A stretch of 64,000 nucleotides of DNA. Source: UBA7446 sp038143535 (GTDB taxonomy: Bacteria; Bacteroidota; Bacteroidia; Flavobacteriales; Flavobacteriaceae). This document shows, one piece after another, positions 27,690 to 37,831 of the stretch (position 1 is its first letter; every line of letters starts with the position of its first letter). Below the pieces are notes generated by a model, which did no database searches, had not been told where the DNA came from, and was given only the letters and a program-made list of their open reading frames with translations. The stretch spans positions 310,001 to 374,000 of the forward strand of contig JAYQMD010000001.1 in assembly GCA_038143535.1 (NCBI GenBank). The letters run 5' to 3'. Position numbers and translations under genes: made by a program.

Positions 27690-29166
27690 GATGATATTTT
27701 TGAGATGGACCATAACCTACAGCAGTGCCAATAAGGGTTGCAGAAGTACAGGATTCAATATTGACCGATACAAAATCACCTATTTTGTAATTGTCTTTTG
27801 GAAAAACGACAACGGTGTTTTGTTGTGCCCTCCCGCTCCATTGCTGGTCAGATCGTTTAGACGTTTTTTCGATTAGCACTTCTAGCGTTCTACCCAGTTG
27901 TTGATTATTTCGTATGAGTCCGTGTTTCTGTTGTAGATCCACAATTTCCTGAAGCCTTCTTTTTTTGACATCATCTGGAACATTGTCTTCTAATTTTTTT
28001 GCAGCAGGGGTGCCGGGGCGCTCAGAGTACATAAACATAAAACCAAAATCATAGGTTACATATTCCATGAGGCTCAACGTATCTTTATGATCTTGTTCCG
28101 TTTCGTTGGGAAAGCCTGCAATCATGTCTTGAGAAATACCGCAATCGGGCAATATATGTTTTATGTCGTCAATTAATGCCATGTATTCCTCACGTGTGTG
28201 TTGGCGGTTCATGGCTTTTAGCACGGCATTGCTTCCAGATTGAACGGGGAGGTGGATGTAGTTGCAAATGTTAGGATGCTTGGCCATGATGTGAAGCACG
28301 TCTCGCGTCATGTCTTGTGGATTGGACGTTGAAAAGCGTATGCGGATTCCCGGATGTGCATGTGCTACCAAGTCCAATAAGTGATGAAAGTGAACGGCGG
28401 TTTTTTGTTGTAGTGGTCTGGCTTTTTGAAAATCTTTTTTAGGACCACCACCATACCAAAGGTAACTATCAACGTTTTGTCCCAGAAGGGTAACTTCTTT
28501 AAAACCATTTTCGGCGAGATTACTCACCTCGGCTAAAATGCTTTTTGGGTCTCGACTCCGCTCACGTCCACGCGTAAACGGCACTACGCAGAACGTGCAC
28601 ATATTGTCACAACCACGGGTTATGGAAACAAAAGCCGTTACACCGTTGGATTGCAGCCGCACAGGTCGCACATCTCCGTAAGTTTCTTCTTTTGAGAGAA
28701 TAACATTAACAGCGTCTCTGCCTGATTCAACTTCTGCGACAAGATTTGGAAGGTCTTTGTAGGCATCGGGTCCTACAACCAAATCCACAATTCTTTCTTC
28801 TTCCAAAAAAGCACTTTTCAGCCGTTCTGCCATACAGCCCAACACACCCACTTTTAAGTTTGGGTTCGATTTTTTTACTTTTTTAAAAGTGGTAAGACGT
28901 TTGCGAACGGTCTGTTCAGCCTTATCTCTTATGGAGCAGGTATTGAGTAGGATTAGGTCTGCTTCATTGGGCACGTTGGTTGTTTGATAGCCTGCCTCTC
29001 CCAATATGGAAGCAACAATTTCACTATCCGAAAAATTCATTTGACAGCCGTAGGATTCAATGAACATCTTTTTTGTGCCTTTGTCTTTTAAACCTTTAGG
29101 AACGGTTAGTACCTCGCCATTATAGGCGTTTGGGTTTTTGGTATTAACAACTGGCGTGTCAGACAT
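27682..29166 (-). CDS. miaB: tRNA-2-methylthio-N6-dimethylallyladenosine synthase
   Basis: This radical-SAM methylthiotransferase of about 494 residues modifies A37 of tRNAs that read UNN codons. The N-terminal UPF0004 domain binds an iron-sulfur cluster (YGCQMNFSDSEI and related cysteines). The radical-SAM motif CDNMCTFC lies in RGCDNMCTFCVVPFTRGRERSR, and a TRAM-like C-terminus ends the protein. The ATG at 29166 (MSDTPVV) is preferred to a TTG at 29187. A TAGTTTTG promoter element lies 18 nt upstream. Confidence 0.96.
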   Translation of the reverse strand: MSDTPVVNTKNPNAYNGEVLTVPKGLKDKGTKKMFIESYGCQMNFSDSEIVASILGEAGYQTTNVPNEADLILLNTCSIRDKAEQTVRKRLTTFKKVKKSNPNLKVGVLGCMAERLKSAFLEEERIVDLVVGPDAYKDLPNLVAEVESGRDAVNVILSKEETYGDVRPVRLQSNGVTAFVSITRGCDNMCTFCVVPFTRGRERSRDPKSILAEVSNLAENGFKEVTLLGQNVDSYLWYGGGPKKDFQKARPLQQKTAVHFHHLLDLVAHAHPGIRIRFSTSNPQDMTRDVLHIMAKHPNICNYIHLPVQSGSNAVLKAMNRQHTREEYMALIDDIKHILPDCGISQDMIAGFPNETEQDHKDTLSLMEYVTYDFGFMFMYSERPGTPAAKKLEDNVPDDVKKRRLQEIVDLQQKHGLIRNNQQLGRTLEVLIEKTSKRSDQQWSGRAQQNTVVVFPKDNYKIGDFVSVNIESCTSATLIGTAVGYGPSQKYHHG

Positions 29167-29523
29167 TCGTTTTTTTTGAGCATACAAAACTACAAAATAT
29201 CATCGAAATTGACATTTTGTCAGGTTGTTATATTTTAAAGTATTTATTGGGGCAGACAAAGTTGTATAAGCCATGGCTTGTAGAATAATAATAACACCAA
29301 CCTTAATTCCCGATTTTAAGTCAATAAAAGTTGAAGTACCTAAGTTTGATAAAAAGCCGGTTTTTTTACTCAAAGGGCTATATTAATTAAAGGTAAATAA
29401 AAATACTATTATTTTTCTCAGCAGTTTTTAAACCTGTTGAAATCCATTTTTTTTAAAGTAATTATGCATCAAGGTTAACTTATAAATCATAAATTCTTCT
29501 ACTTTTGTCCTCAATATTTACCT
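29167..29523. promoter_or_regulatory. Divergent intergenic region between miaB and topA
   Basis: This is an AT-rich 357-bp spacer with no supported gene. The miaB side has a -7 element TAGTTTTG (minus, 29185-29192) and a palindrome TGACA-TTT-TGTCA at 29210-29222 that could be an operator. The topA side has TACTTTTG at 29500-29507, 16 nt before the ATG. No clear -33 element is seen for either promoter. Confidence 0.5.
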
Positions 29524-31998
29524 ATGTCCAAAAATTTAGTCATCGTTGAGTCACCTGCAAAAGCCAAAACAATTGAAAAGTTTTTGGGGAATAAATTTAG
29601 AGTTGTGTCGAGCTTTGGACATATCTCAGATCTTCCTGCAAAGGAGTTGGGGGTAGATGTTACGGGCGACTTTAGTCCAAACTATATCGTAAACGACGAC
29701 AAGAAGAAGGTAGTGCGCGACCTACGCACTTTGGCTAAAAAGGCTGAAACCATTTGGCTGGCTAGTGATGAAGACCGAGAGGGAGAAGCCATTGCTTGGC
29801 ACTTGATACAACAACTTGACTTAAATCAGCAGAGTACTAAACGCATTGTTTTTCACGAGATCACAAAGGATGCCATACAGAACGCCATTCAACACCCAAG
29901 GCCCATCAATCAGCATTTGGTAGACGCACAACAAGCGCGTCGTGTCTTGGACCGATTGGTGGGTTACGAACTTTCGCCCATACTTTGGCGCAAAGTTAAA
30001 GGAGGGCTATCTGCAGGTCGTGTCCAATCGGTTTCGGTTCGGATCATTGTGGAACGCGAACGAGAAATAGAAGCCTTCAGTCCAAAAGCATCGTTTAAAA
30101 TTCAGGCTATTTTTCTTACAAATTCAGGCAAAGCCATTAAAGCATCTTCTGCTGCTACTTACGAAACTGCGGAGGAGGCAAATGCCTTTTTATCACAAAA
30201 CATCGGAGCTGCTTTCGCAGTATCAAATTTGGAAAAAAAGCCAGCGAGTAAATCGCCAACGGCACCTTTTACGACCTCGACCTTGCAACAGGAAGCTTCT
30301 CGAAAACTTGGTTTTTCGGTAAGTAGAACCATGTCAAATGCACAGCGTTTGTACGAGGCAGGGCACATCACCTATATGCGAACAGACAGTGTAACCCTTT
30401 CAAAGCAAGCCCTAAATGAGGCTCGTGAGGTTATCACTAATGCGTACGGGCCTGAGTATGCACAAACACGTGTGTTTAAAACAAAAAATAAGGGGGCGCA
30501 AGAGGCGCACGAGGCCATACGCCCAACCAAACTGGCTTGTATGCGTGTTGATGCTGCACCAGATGAACAGCGACTGTATGAATTGATATGGAAAAGAACC
30601 GTAGCTTCCCAAATGAGCGATGCCATATTGGAACGCAGCGTTATCCAGATTAATGCCGACAAGCACGATAAGAAATTTACCGCTCGTGGCGAAGTGGTTA
30701 CTTTTGAAGGGTTTTTAAAGTTGTATATTGAAGGAAAAGACGAAGAGGAAGATGCACAAGAAGGCTTGTTGCCAAAAGTAATGCAAGGCGAGCAGTTAGG
30801 TGCCAAAACTATTACTGCGACAGAAAGATTTACCAGACCTCTGGCTCGTTACACTGAGGCTTCTCTTGTAAAGCGTTTGGAAGAATTGGGTATCGGTCGT
30901 CCTTCGACCTATGCGCCGACAATAACAACGATTATCAATCGAAAATACATTGAAAAGGGAACTGTTGAGGGCGATGAAAGAAACTTCACCCAACTGGTTT
31001 TAACGCAAAATGAAATTAAAAAAGAAATACACAGCGAACGTGTTGGTTCGGAGAAGGGTAAATTGGTTCCTACTGACGTTGGGATGCTGGTCAATGACTT
31101 TTTGGTAAAGAACTTCCCCAGTGTTGTTGATTATAATTTTACTGCTGAAGTGGAGCAAGGCTTTGACTCAATTGCACTTGGTAATGAAGATTGGAAAAGT
31201 ATGATAAAATCATTTTATAAAGATTTCCATCCTGTTGTTGAAGATGTTAAGGAAAATGCACAGCGCGAAATAGGCGAACGCATACTAGGCGTTGACCCAA
31301 AAACGGGACGCCAGCTAAGTGTCCGTTTAGGGAAGTTTGGTGCCATGGCACAAATTGGAACTGCTGAAGAGGAGGAAAAACCCTTGTTTGCCAGTTTACA
31401 TCCCGATCAGCAATTGACAAAAATCACTTTTGAGGAGGCGTTGGACTTATTTAAACTCCCCTTGTATTTGGGTGAATTTGATAACGAAGCCGTTGAAGTT
31501 AATAATGGGCGTTACGGTCCTTATGTACGTCACGGAAAAACATTTATCTCACTGCCAAAAGGAAAAAACCCATTGACAACCTCGCTTGACGAAGCAATTG
31601 AGTACATTGAGGAAAAGCGCATTGCCGATGCCCCCATTGCCACTTATGAAGAACTCCCAGTCACCAAAGGGGTTGGACGATTTGGTCCTTTTATCAAGTG
31701 GAATGGCTGGTTTATCAATGTTTCAAAAAAATACAATTACGATAATTTGACAGCTGTAGATATTGCCCAATTAATTGATAACAAGAAGAAAAAAGAAGAA
31801 GAACGCGTTGTTCACAATTGGGAAAATGAAGGCGTACGGGTTGAAAAAGCACGTTGGGGCAGACACACTATCATCAAAGGCAAGCAAAAAGTCGAACTTC
31901 AAAAAACGATTGACGTTTCAGATATGACGCTTACTCAGGCGATGTCTTATTTTGAGAAACAAAAACCCAAGAAGAAAAAGCGTACCAAAAAGAAATAA
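29524..31998 (+). CDS. topA: DNA topoisomerase I
   Basis: This 824-residue type IA topoisomerase relaxes negative supercoils. The Toprim motif opens with NLVIVESPAKAKTIEKFLG and continues with SDEDREGEAIAWHL. The active-site tyrosine is Tyr284 in HITYMRTDSVTLS. C-terminal TOPRIM_C-type modules (VNNGRYGPYVRHGKTFISLPKG, GRFGPFIKWNGWFINV) are followed by a lysine-rich tail. The zinc fingers of E. coli TopA are absent, as is usual in this phylum. The next gene starts 2 nt after the stop. Confidence 0.97.
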   Translation: MSKNLVIVESPAKAKTIEKFLGNKFRVVSSFGHISDLPAKELGVDVTGDFSPNYIVNDDKKKVVRDLRTLAKKAETIWLASDEDREGEAIAWHLIQQLDLNQQSTKRIVFHEITKDAIQNAIQHPRPINQHLVDAQQARRVLDRLVGYELSPILWRKVKGGLSAGRVQSVSVRIIVEREREIEAFSPKASFKIQAIFLTNSGKAIKASSAATYETAEEANAFLSQNIGAAFAVSNLEKKPASKSPTAPFTTSTLQQEASRKLGFSVSRTMSNAQRLYEAGHITYMRTDSVTLSKQALNEAREVITNAYGPEYAQTRVFKTKNKGAQEAHEAIRPTKLACMRVDAAPDEQRLYELIWKRTVASQMSDAILERSVIQINADKHDKKFTARGEVVTFEGFLKLYIEGKDEEEDAQEGLLPKVMQGEQLGAKTITATERFTRPLARYTEASLVKRLEELGIGRPSTYAPTITTIINRKYIEKGTVEGDERNFTQLVLTQNEIKKEIHSERVGSEKGKLVPTDVGMLVNDFLVKNFPSVVDYNFTAEVEQGFDSIALGNEDWKSMIKSFYKDFHPVVEDVKENAQREIGERILGVDPKTGRQLSVRLGKFGAMAQIGTAEEEEKPLFASLHPDQQLTKITFEEALDLFKLPLYLGEFDNEAVEVNNGRYGPYVRHGKTFISLPKGKNPLTTSLDEAIEYIEEKRIADAPIATYEELPVTKGVGRFGPFIKWNGWFINVSKKYNYDNLTAVDIAQLIDNKKKKEEERVVHNWENEGVRVEKARWGRHTIIKGKQKVELQKTIDVSDMTLTQAMSYFEKQKPKKKKRTKKK

Positions 31999-32000
31999 AG

Positions 32001-33137
32001 GTGGATTTTGACTTTTTAAGTCCTATTGACGAACGACTTTTGGCACACAACCTAATGCTGCCAGAGCAGGTTATCGGACGCAACTTTAGCATACATACCC
32101 AAAAAGATGGTATTCCAGAATTGACGGATGTGCGTGTTGCTTTGGTATCCCTAGAGCCACGCCTGGTCAAAGGAGAGCCGTTGCATTTACGTTTTCGTCA
32201 ACAATTCTTCCAACTTTTCGTTGGAAATTGGGATTTTCCATGTGCTGATCTTGGTGTGTTGCACAGTGGCGACCATCCCAAAGACACCTTATTTGCATTA
32301 AAAACATTGGTAAGAAAACTGCATCAGCGCAATATCTTTATTATTGTTGTTGGGGGAGAACAGGAAAACACACTTGGCATGTTTAGGGGGCTGAGCGGCA
32401 TGAACACATTTATAAATCTAACTTCAATTGATGCGCGCTTTGATTTTGGTGAGCCTGGTATTTTGGTTTCAGATGATAGTTATATGTCAAACATTATTAC
32501 TGAGAAACCAAATAACTTAAAGCAGTTTACCAACCTTGGTTACCAATCATATTACATTTCCCAGGAGGAGTTAGATTTAATGCAAAAGCTCTTTTTTGAT
32601 GCATATCGTTTAGGTGATGTAGCGGCTGATTTACACGAGTCTGAACCGATTTTAAGAGATACAGATATTCTTTCTGTTGATATGAGCTCCGTAAAAGCAA
32701 GCGAATTGGACGATCCCAAAGGATTACCCAATGGCTTTGACGGCGCACAAATATGTAAGCTTATGCGCTATGCAGGCTTGAGTGATAGATTAAGCGTTTT
32801 GGGTGTTTTTAATATTTCAGGTGGCCTAAGAGCAGATCAGTTACTCGCACAAATGATATGGTATGTGCTTGAAGGATATTGCCATCGCATGAACGAATAT
32901 CCGTTTTCAACACACGAGGTTTGCACAAAATTCGTTGTTCCACAAGAAAAATCAGAGTTGATTTTTTATAGAAGCGAAAAAAGTCAACGCTGGTGGATTG
33001 AAGTTCCAAAAGAAGGTAATTATAATAATAATGACCAATTTACGTTATTACCATGTGCTGAAAAAGACTACCGATTGGCCCAAAAAGGAGAAGTTCCTAG
33101 CCGTTGGTGGAGATCAGTTAAGCGAAGTATGCATTAA
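32001..33137 (+). CDS. Ureohydrolase-fold (formimidoylglutamase-like) protein with degenerate metal site
   Basis: The 378-residue protein resembles what is annotated as formimidoylglutamase in Flavobacteria. A GTG start at 32001, 2 nt after topA, gives the expected opening (DFDFLSPIDERLLAHNLMLPEQ). The arginase fold is recognisable, but the manganese-binding motifs are changed. Where active enzymes have GGxH/D and DAHxD, this one has GGEQE (residues 118-122) and SIDARFD (142-148), and the third motif reads SVDMSSV. It is probably not a working ureohydrolase. It lies between topA and gldK, so a role tied to gliding or secretion is possible but unproven. Confidence 0.78.
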   Translation: MDFDFLSPIDERLLAHNLMLPEQVIGRNFSIHTQKDGIPELTDVRVALVSLEPRLVKGEPLHLRFRQQFFQLFVGNWDFPCADLGVLHSGDHPKDTLFALKTLVRKLHQRNIFIIVVGGEQENTLGMFRGLSGMNTFINLTSIDARFDFGEPGILVSDDSYMSNIITEKPNNLKQFTNLGYQSYYISQEELDLMQKLFFDAYRLGDVAADLHESEPILRDTDILSVDMSSVKASELDDPKGLPNGFDGAQICKLMRYAGLSDRLSVLGVFNISGGLRADQLLAQMIWYVLEGYCHRMNEYPFSTHEVCTKFVVPQEKSELIFYRSEKSQRWWIEVPKEGNYNNNDQFTLLPCAEKDYRLAQKGEVPSRWWRSVKRSMH

Positions 33138-33193
33138 ATTCCATATTTTTGATGCAATGTTTTTATAAAAAGATAAACAATTTTTAAAACTTA

Positions 33194-34645
33194 ATGAAAA
33201 AGGTACCGCTATTTTTTCTTGCCGCATTTACCCTTATCGGTTGCGGTAAATCCAAACAGGGTGAGTTGGTTGGTGTGAAGCAAAAAAAGTTTTACCCCCA
33301 GAAGCCTCATGGAATGACTTTAATTCCTGGCGGTTCATACATTATGGGTTCGTCTGATGAGGATATTATTGCCTCCATCGACAATCCAACGCAAACGGTG
33401 ACCTTACGTTCCTTTTGGATGGACGAAACTGAAATCACCAATGCTGAATACATGCAGTTTGTAGAGTGGGTAAAAGATTCCATTATCCGAACAGAGCTTG
33501 CAAAGGCAGCATTGCTCAAGGGTGGTTATTTCTCTGTTTCAGAATTCCCAGCATCAGATGAAGAGTTTGAAGCCAACCCCATACTTGAATATTTGCCGAG
33601 TTACGATATGGATGCGCTTGAGAACCAAGATGAAGATGAAAAAAGCGGATACCAACAATATTTAGAAGAAAATTTTTCAGATGTAGTTTCAAACTATTAT
33701 GAAACAGAAGATGCTCCTGACAACGAATTTCATTATCACCTTCCGCTTAACAAAGATGTAGATATCATTAAAGATCGTGAGGACTACCCAGATGTTGATT
33801 ATGCGCGTGTTTTTGAAGAAACAATATATTTACCAGAAAAGGAATGGTTTAACGGAGAGCCAGCTGTTAACACTAAGCTTCTTAAGTATCGTTTTACAAG
33901 TGTTGATTTAAACGATGCCGTCAAAAATCCGGATAGCGCTCGATCGAGTTTTGCACGATATGAAGTACATGAAATCTATCCAGACACCACAGTTTGGATT
34001 AAAGATTTCAAATATAGTTACAACGAGCCCATGCACAACGACTATTTTTGGCATCAAGCTTATGCCAATTATCCAGTTGTTGGTGTAACATGGAATCAGG
34101 CCAGAGCCTTTGCACACTGGCGAACCAAAATGAGAAATGACTATTTACGTAGCAGAAAAAAGCGTAAGTCTACCATAGGAAAGTTTAGACTGCCTACCGA
34201 ATCTGAATGGGAATATGCAGCCCGAGGCGGATTGGAATCTGCTACCTATCCTTGGGGAGGTCCTTACCTTACAGATGACCGTGGCTGTTTTATGGCTAAT
34301 TTTAAACCCAGACGAAACGATTATGCTGCTGATATGTCTTTATACACTGTGGAGGCAGACTCATATGAGCCAAACGATTACGGCCTTTATAATATGTCTG
34401 GTAACGTATCTGAGTGGACGCACTCAACCTACACTAAGGATACGTATAATTTTGTTTCATCCATAAACCCTAACTATAACAACCTTACTGATGAGCAAAA
34501 AGTAATTCGCGGGGGATCCTGGAAAGATGTGGCTTACTACCTGCGCGTTGCGACAAGAGATTATGAATATGCCGATAGTGCTCGAAGTTATTTGGGCTTC
34601 CGTTTAGTACGCGACTATTTAGGCGAAAATGACACACAACAATAA
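33194..34645 (+). CDS. gldK: Gliding motility / type IX secretion lipoprotein GldK
   Basis: The protein has 483 residues. The lipoprotein signal ends TLIGC. The mature part has the formylglycine-generating-enzyme (FGE/SUMF1) fold: MTLIPGGSYIMGSS, MDETEITNAEYMQFV, LPTESEWEYAARGG, NVSEWT and VIRGGSWKD. An acidic insertion lies between the first two blocks. GldK forms the periplasmic ring with GldN under the outer membrane in the T9SS trans-envelope complex. It heads the gldKLMN operon. A TATTTTTG element at 33144-33151 may be its promoter. Confidence 0.95.
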   Translation: MKKVPLFFLAAFTLIGCGKSKQGELVGVKQKKFYPQKPHGMTLIPGGSYIMGSSDEDIIASIDNPTQTVTLRSFWMDETEITNAEYMQFVEWVKDSIIRTELAKAALLKGGYFSVSEFPASDEEFEANPILEYLPSYDMDALENQDEDEKSGYQQYLEENFSDVVSNYYETEDAPDNEFHYHLPLNKDVDIIKDREDYPDVDYARVFEETIYLPEKEWFNGEPAVNTKLLKYRFTSVDLNDAVKNPDSARSSFARYEVHEIYPDTTVWIKDFKYSYNEPMHNDYFWHQAYANYPVVGVTWNQARAFAHWRTKMRNDYLRSRKKRKSTIGKFRLPTESEWEYAARGGLESATYPWGGPYLTDDRGCFMANFKPRRNDYAADMSLYTVEADSYEPNDYGLYNMSGNVSEWTHSTYTKDTYNFVSSINPNYNNLTDEQKVIRGGSWKDVAYYLRVATRDYEYADSARSYLGFRLVRDYLGENDTQQ

Positions 34646-34652
34646 AAACAAC

Positions 34653-35264
34653 ATGAAAAAAAAGAAATTTCCAATACCAGAAAATATAATTGAACTCCTC
34701 TTCGGGGCAGGCGCGTCAGTAGTTATTATTGGTGCATTAATGAAAATTACGCATTTCAACTCTGAATTTATTTCAGGTAACACCATGCTTACTATTGGTT
34801 TAGTGACAGAGGCTGTAATCTTTCTTATTGCTGGGTTTAGAGGATATGTGTTGTTAAGTGAAGACACAGCTGCTGTGGGTACTGAACACGCTACAGACTT
34901 ATCCGATATTGCTGCTGAAGCAGATGCATTAAAAGCAGCTTATCAAAACGCGACATCACAACTTGAAACCTTAGGTACAAATCTAAGTAGTGCAGTAAGC
35001 GCAACAGGAACCTTGGAAGTTCCTGCTGATTTGCCTGATAACATGACAAGCTTGAATAGCAATGTTGCCCAAACAAACCAAGCATTAGAGCAGTTGTCTG
35101 CCGCTTACAGCGCCACGACAGATGCCATTGCAACTGAACCAAAAGCGCACAGTGAGGTAGTTACCAGCATGAATGCATTGCACGCTGAATTGGCAACAAT
35201 GAAAAATACGATTGCAGACCTTAATGCCAAATATACCGACATTTTAGGAGCAATGAAAAACTAA
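34653..35264 (+). CDS. gldL: Gliding motor / T9SS inner-membrane protein GldL
   Basis: The protein has 203 residues. Two N-terminal helices (about 14-30 and 46-62) are followed by a long cytoplasmic coiled-coil region rich in Ala, Asn and Thr. A glutamate inside the second helix (Glu53, in GLVTEAVIFLIAG) is at the place known to matter for proton-driven rotation of GldLM. The ATG at 34653 is chosen over an upstream in-frame ATG at 34629 that overlaps gldK. The next gene starts 2 nt after the stop. Confidence 0.94.
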   Translation: MKKKKFPIPENIIELLFGAGASVVIIGALMKITHFNSEFISGNTMLTIGLVTEAVIFLIAGFRGYVLLSEDTAAVGTEHATDLSDIAAEADALKAAYQNATSQLETLGTNLSSAVSATGTLEVPADLPDNMTSLNSNVAQTNQALEQLSAAYSATTDAIATEPKAHSEVVTSMNALHAELATMKNTIADLNAKYTDILGAMKN

Positions 35265-35266
35265 AT

Positions 35267-36970
35267 ATGGCTGGAGCTAAACAGGACACTCGGCAGAAAA
35301 TGATCAATATGATGTACTTGGTATTCATCGCCATGTTGGCGTTGAATATAAGTAAGGAAGTATTGGCTACACTGGGTGTAATTAACGACGATATTGCTGC
35401 TGCAACCCAAGATTTGGTTATGGACAGTAACGAGAAATACGATTTGTTCAGTAACAACAGTAATAACGAATATTACAAAGTTGCTGCCCAAAATACCCCT
35501 CAAATTAAATCCATAGTTGATGCATACTATAACTATATTGATACGCTCAAAAATCGCTTGATAGCCACTGGTGAAAACGACTATCGCATTAGTCGTGAGA
35601 ACAGAGCCACTGGTGAAATTGATTCCATTGTAGACTATCAAGTAATGGACAAGTCTCGGTATTTAGACGAGATGTTTTTTATTGGTGATAAATATTCAGA
35701 AGCAGGACAAGAGTTTGTGGATCAATTTTCAAGTTTTCCTTCTAAAATTCAGCAAGAGCTGGATGTCTTTTTAGTCGAGGATGCGAAAAAAGATCCGCCT
35801 ACTGAAGACGATCCTGAAGGTGAGTACGCTGACTTTGACTTTTCTTTTTTAAATGATTTATTCACGCGTTTTGCTTATTCCGAAATGGTCTTAAACAGAG
35901 AAGGTAAACAACAGCCTTTTCTAGACTACCACTATAAAGGTTTTCCATTAATTGCGTCATTATCCAAACTCACCAAAATCCAATCTGATGTTCGATTTGT
36001 TGAGAATAAAATTCTGGAGAATATGTTGAGTACCATCAACGCACACGAGGGTGGACTTAACAAATACCAAACGCTTTTAGAAACCTCTAAATCGTCTTAC
36101 TACACAAGTGAATTGGTAGATGCTTCAATTGTAATGGGTAAGAAAGATTCGAATTTTAAACCCAACAGAGTTGAGCTTTCGATTAACAATCGACCTATGC
36201 GTCAAGGCAGGGACTTCGAAATTGCCGCGGGTGGTGTCCAACTTAAGAAGCGCTTTGGTGCTCCAGGCTCTTATAAGTTGACCGGAAAGCTCTTTTTTGA
36301 GCGTAACAACAAAGAACAGTCTGTAGATGTTGCGCAAGTAATTTCTGTAATTGACAAACCCAATGATGCTGTTATTTCCGCTGATCAAATGAAGGTTGTG
36401 TATCGCGGTTTGCCTAACGATTTGTCTATTTCAATCCCCGGTATTCCAAACAATAAATTACGCGTTCGTGCTACGAACGGTAAAGTACGCCGTAATGGAT
36501 TGAAATTCGAGGCAATTCCAGATGGAGACAAAGTAGGCGAGAGCATGCGTATTTTTGTTTCTGGAGAAATTAATGGATCGACCATTAATGCGCCTGGACA
36601 AGATTTTAGAATTAAACCATTACCGCCTGCACTAGGTTCTATTGATTTGGGTGAGCGTCTTGGTAAATTTAACAGTGGTGAAATCATCAGGGAATACGTC
36701 CCGGCTGGTACCATTGCCGCTAAATTCCCCGATGACTTCGATTATAACCTAAATGTAACCGTAAAGCGCTTTAATATCAAGGTAGGTAGTAGAGCGGCTA
36801 TTCCAATTAATTCCAATCGAATTAAAGACTCCCGTGTTATTCGATCTTATTTGGAGAACGCATCACGTGGAGATATTATTTTCGTTTATAACATTGAAGC
36901 TCAGGTAAAAACAGAAACTCAAATTATAGATGATATTAAAGTAACGGACTTTGCCTTAACCATTAAGTAA
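35267..36970 (+). CDS. gldM: Gliding motor / T9SS protein GldM
   Basis: The protein has 567 residues, somewhat longer than the F. johnsoniae protein as I recall it. A single N-terminal helix (MINMMYLVFIAMLALNISKEV) crosses the inner membrane. The remainder is periplasmic beta domains that span towards the GldKN ring. An acidic stretch around PPTEDDPEGEYADFD may account for the extra length. It ends in an ATG overlap with gldN. With GldL it forms the motor that powers secretion and gliding. Confidence 0.94.
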   Translation: MAGAKQDTRQKMINMMYLVFIAMLALNISKEVLATLGVINDDIAAATQDLVMDSNEKYDLFSNNSNNEYYKVAAQNTPQIKSIVDAYYNYIDTLKNRLIATGENDYRISRENRATGEIDSIVDYQVMDKSRYLDEMFFIGDKYSEAGQEFVDQFSSFPSKIQQELDVFLVEDAKKDPPTEDDPEGEYADFDFSFLNDLFTRFAYSEMVLNREGKQQPFLDYHYKGFPLIASLSKLTKIQSDVRFVENKILENMLSTINAHEGGLNKYQTLLETSKSSYYTSELVDASIVMGKKDSNFKPNRVELSINNRPMRQGRDFEIAAGGVQLKKRFGAPGSYKLTGKLFFERNNKEQSVDVAQVISVIDKPNDAVISADQMKVVYRGLPNDLSISIPGIPNNKLRVRATNGKVRRNGLKFEAIPDGDKVGESMRIFVSGEINGSTINAPGQDFRIKPLPPALGSIDLGERLGKFNSGEIIREYVPAGTIAAKFPDDFDYNLNVTVKRFNIKVGSRAAIPINSNRIKDSRVIRSYLENASRGDIIFVYNIEAQVKTETQIIDDIKVTDFALTIK

Positions 36971-37800
36971 TGAAAAAGTATCTAAATCCTGTTTTCTTGT
37001 TTATGTACTGCAGTGTGTTCTTGCAAGCGCAAGTCAATGTACTCAACGCTGACCAACCAAGTGAAATAGGTGTGTTGTCAGATGAGCAAAAGCTAGAATT
37101 GTCAGAGAAAAAGTATTTGCAGTATCCTTATGTAGATGATAAAGATATCATGTGGAGTAAGGTTGTTTATGAAGAAATAGACTTATCTGAAAAATTTAAC
37201 CACCCTTTATTTTTTCCAAAAGACGGATTGTATACCAGCGAACGGAAGTCACTATGGCGCACCATTAGTAATGCCATTCTATCCGGGAAAGTTAACAAAA
37301 TTTATAATGACGCCAACCCGAACTTTACAGAGCTTTTTGACAAGGAAACGTACTTAAAGCGTTTGGAAAATAGAGATGGCCCTGAAGTTGTACCCTTAAA
37401 GTCTATGGATATTACTTCTTATAAAATCAAAGGTATTTGGTATGTAGACAAACGTATTGGTGAAATGCGCTACCGATTGTTGGGTATCATGCCGCGTGGA
37501 AAAGACATGAACAATTTGAACAATAAAGAGTCAGTTGATTTGTTCTGGTTATGGTATAAAGATTTGCGTCCCATCCTTCACGCACAACTCGTTTTTGATG
37601 ATAGGAATAATGCAAGTCGTGTTACTTTTGATCAACTACTAACCTCAAGAAGATTTACGGCGCGTATTTATGCCCTTGACAATGTCTTTAACGACAGACC
37701 GGTGGATCAATATGTTGACGACCCATTTATGCAGTTGATAGAGTCTGAGCGCCTTAAAAACGTAATTCGAGACTTTGAGCAAGACCTTTGGTCTAACTAA
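36970..37800 (+). CDS. gldN: Gliding motility / T9SS protein GldN
   Basis: The protein has 276 residues with a signal peptide ending near FLQAQVN. The conserved body (DDKDIMWSKVVYEEIDLSEKFNHPL, LWRTISNAILSGKV, YKIKGIWYVDKRIGEMRYRLLGI, DLFWLWYKDLRPIL) is characteristic of GldN/PorN. It partners GldK in the periplasmic ring. It is the last operon gene; a strong terminator hairpin begins 8 nt after its stop. Confidence 0.95.
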   Translation: MKKYLNPVFLFMYCSVFLQAQVNVLNADQPSEIGVLSDEQKLELSEKKYLQYPYVDDKDIMWSKVVYEEIDLSEKFNHPLFFPKDGLYTSERKSLWRTISNAILSGKVNKIYNDANPNFTELFDKETYLKRLENRDGPEVVPLKSMDITSYKIKGIWYVDKRIGEMRYRLLGIMPRGKDMNNLNNKESVDLFWLWYKDLRPILHAQLVFDDRNNASRVTFDQLLTSRRFTARIYALDNVFNDRPVDQYVDDPFMQLIESERLKNVIRDFEQDLWSN

Positions 37801-37807
37801 TTAATCT

Positions 37808-37831
37808 AAACCCACAACTGTGGGTTTTTTT
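37808..37831 (+). terminator. Rho-independent terminator of gldKLMN
   Basis: The perfect stem AAACCCAC (37808-37815) / GTGGGTTT (37820-37827) with a 4-nt loop runs into a T tract that ends at the ATG of the next gene (37832). Confidence 0.85.

Noticed and set aside
33194..34645. GldK as the formylglycine-generating enzyme for the sulfatases
   Set aside because: It shares the FGE fold but is the T9SS ring lipoprotein by context (gldKLMN) and length. Nothing supports a catalytic role.
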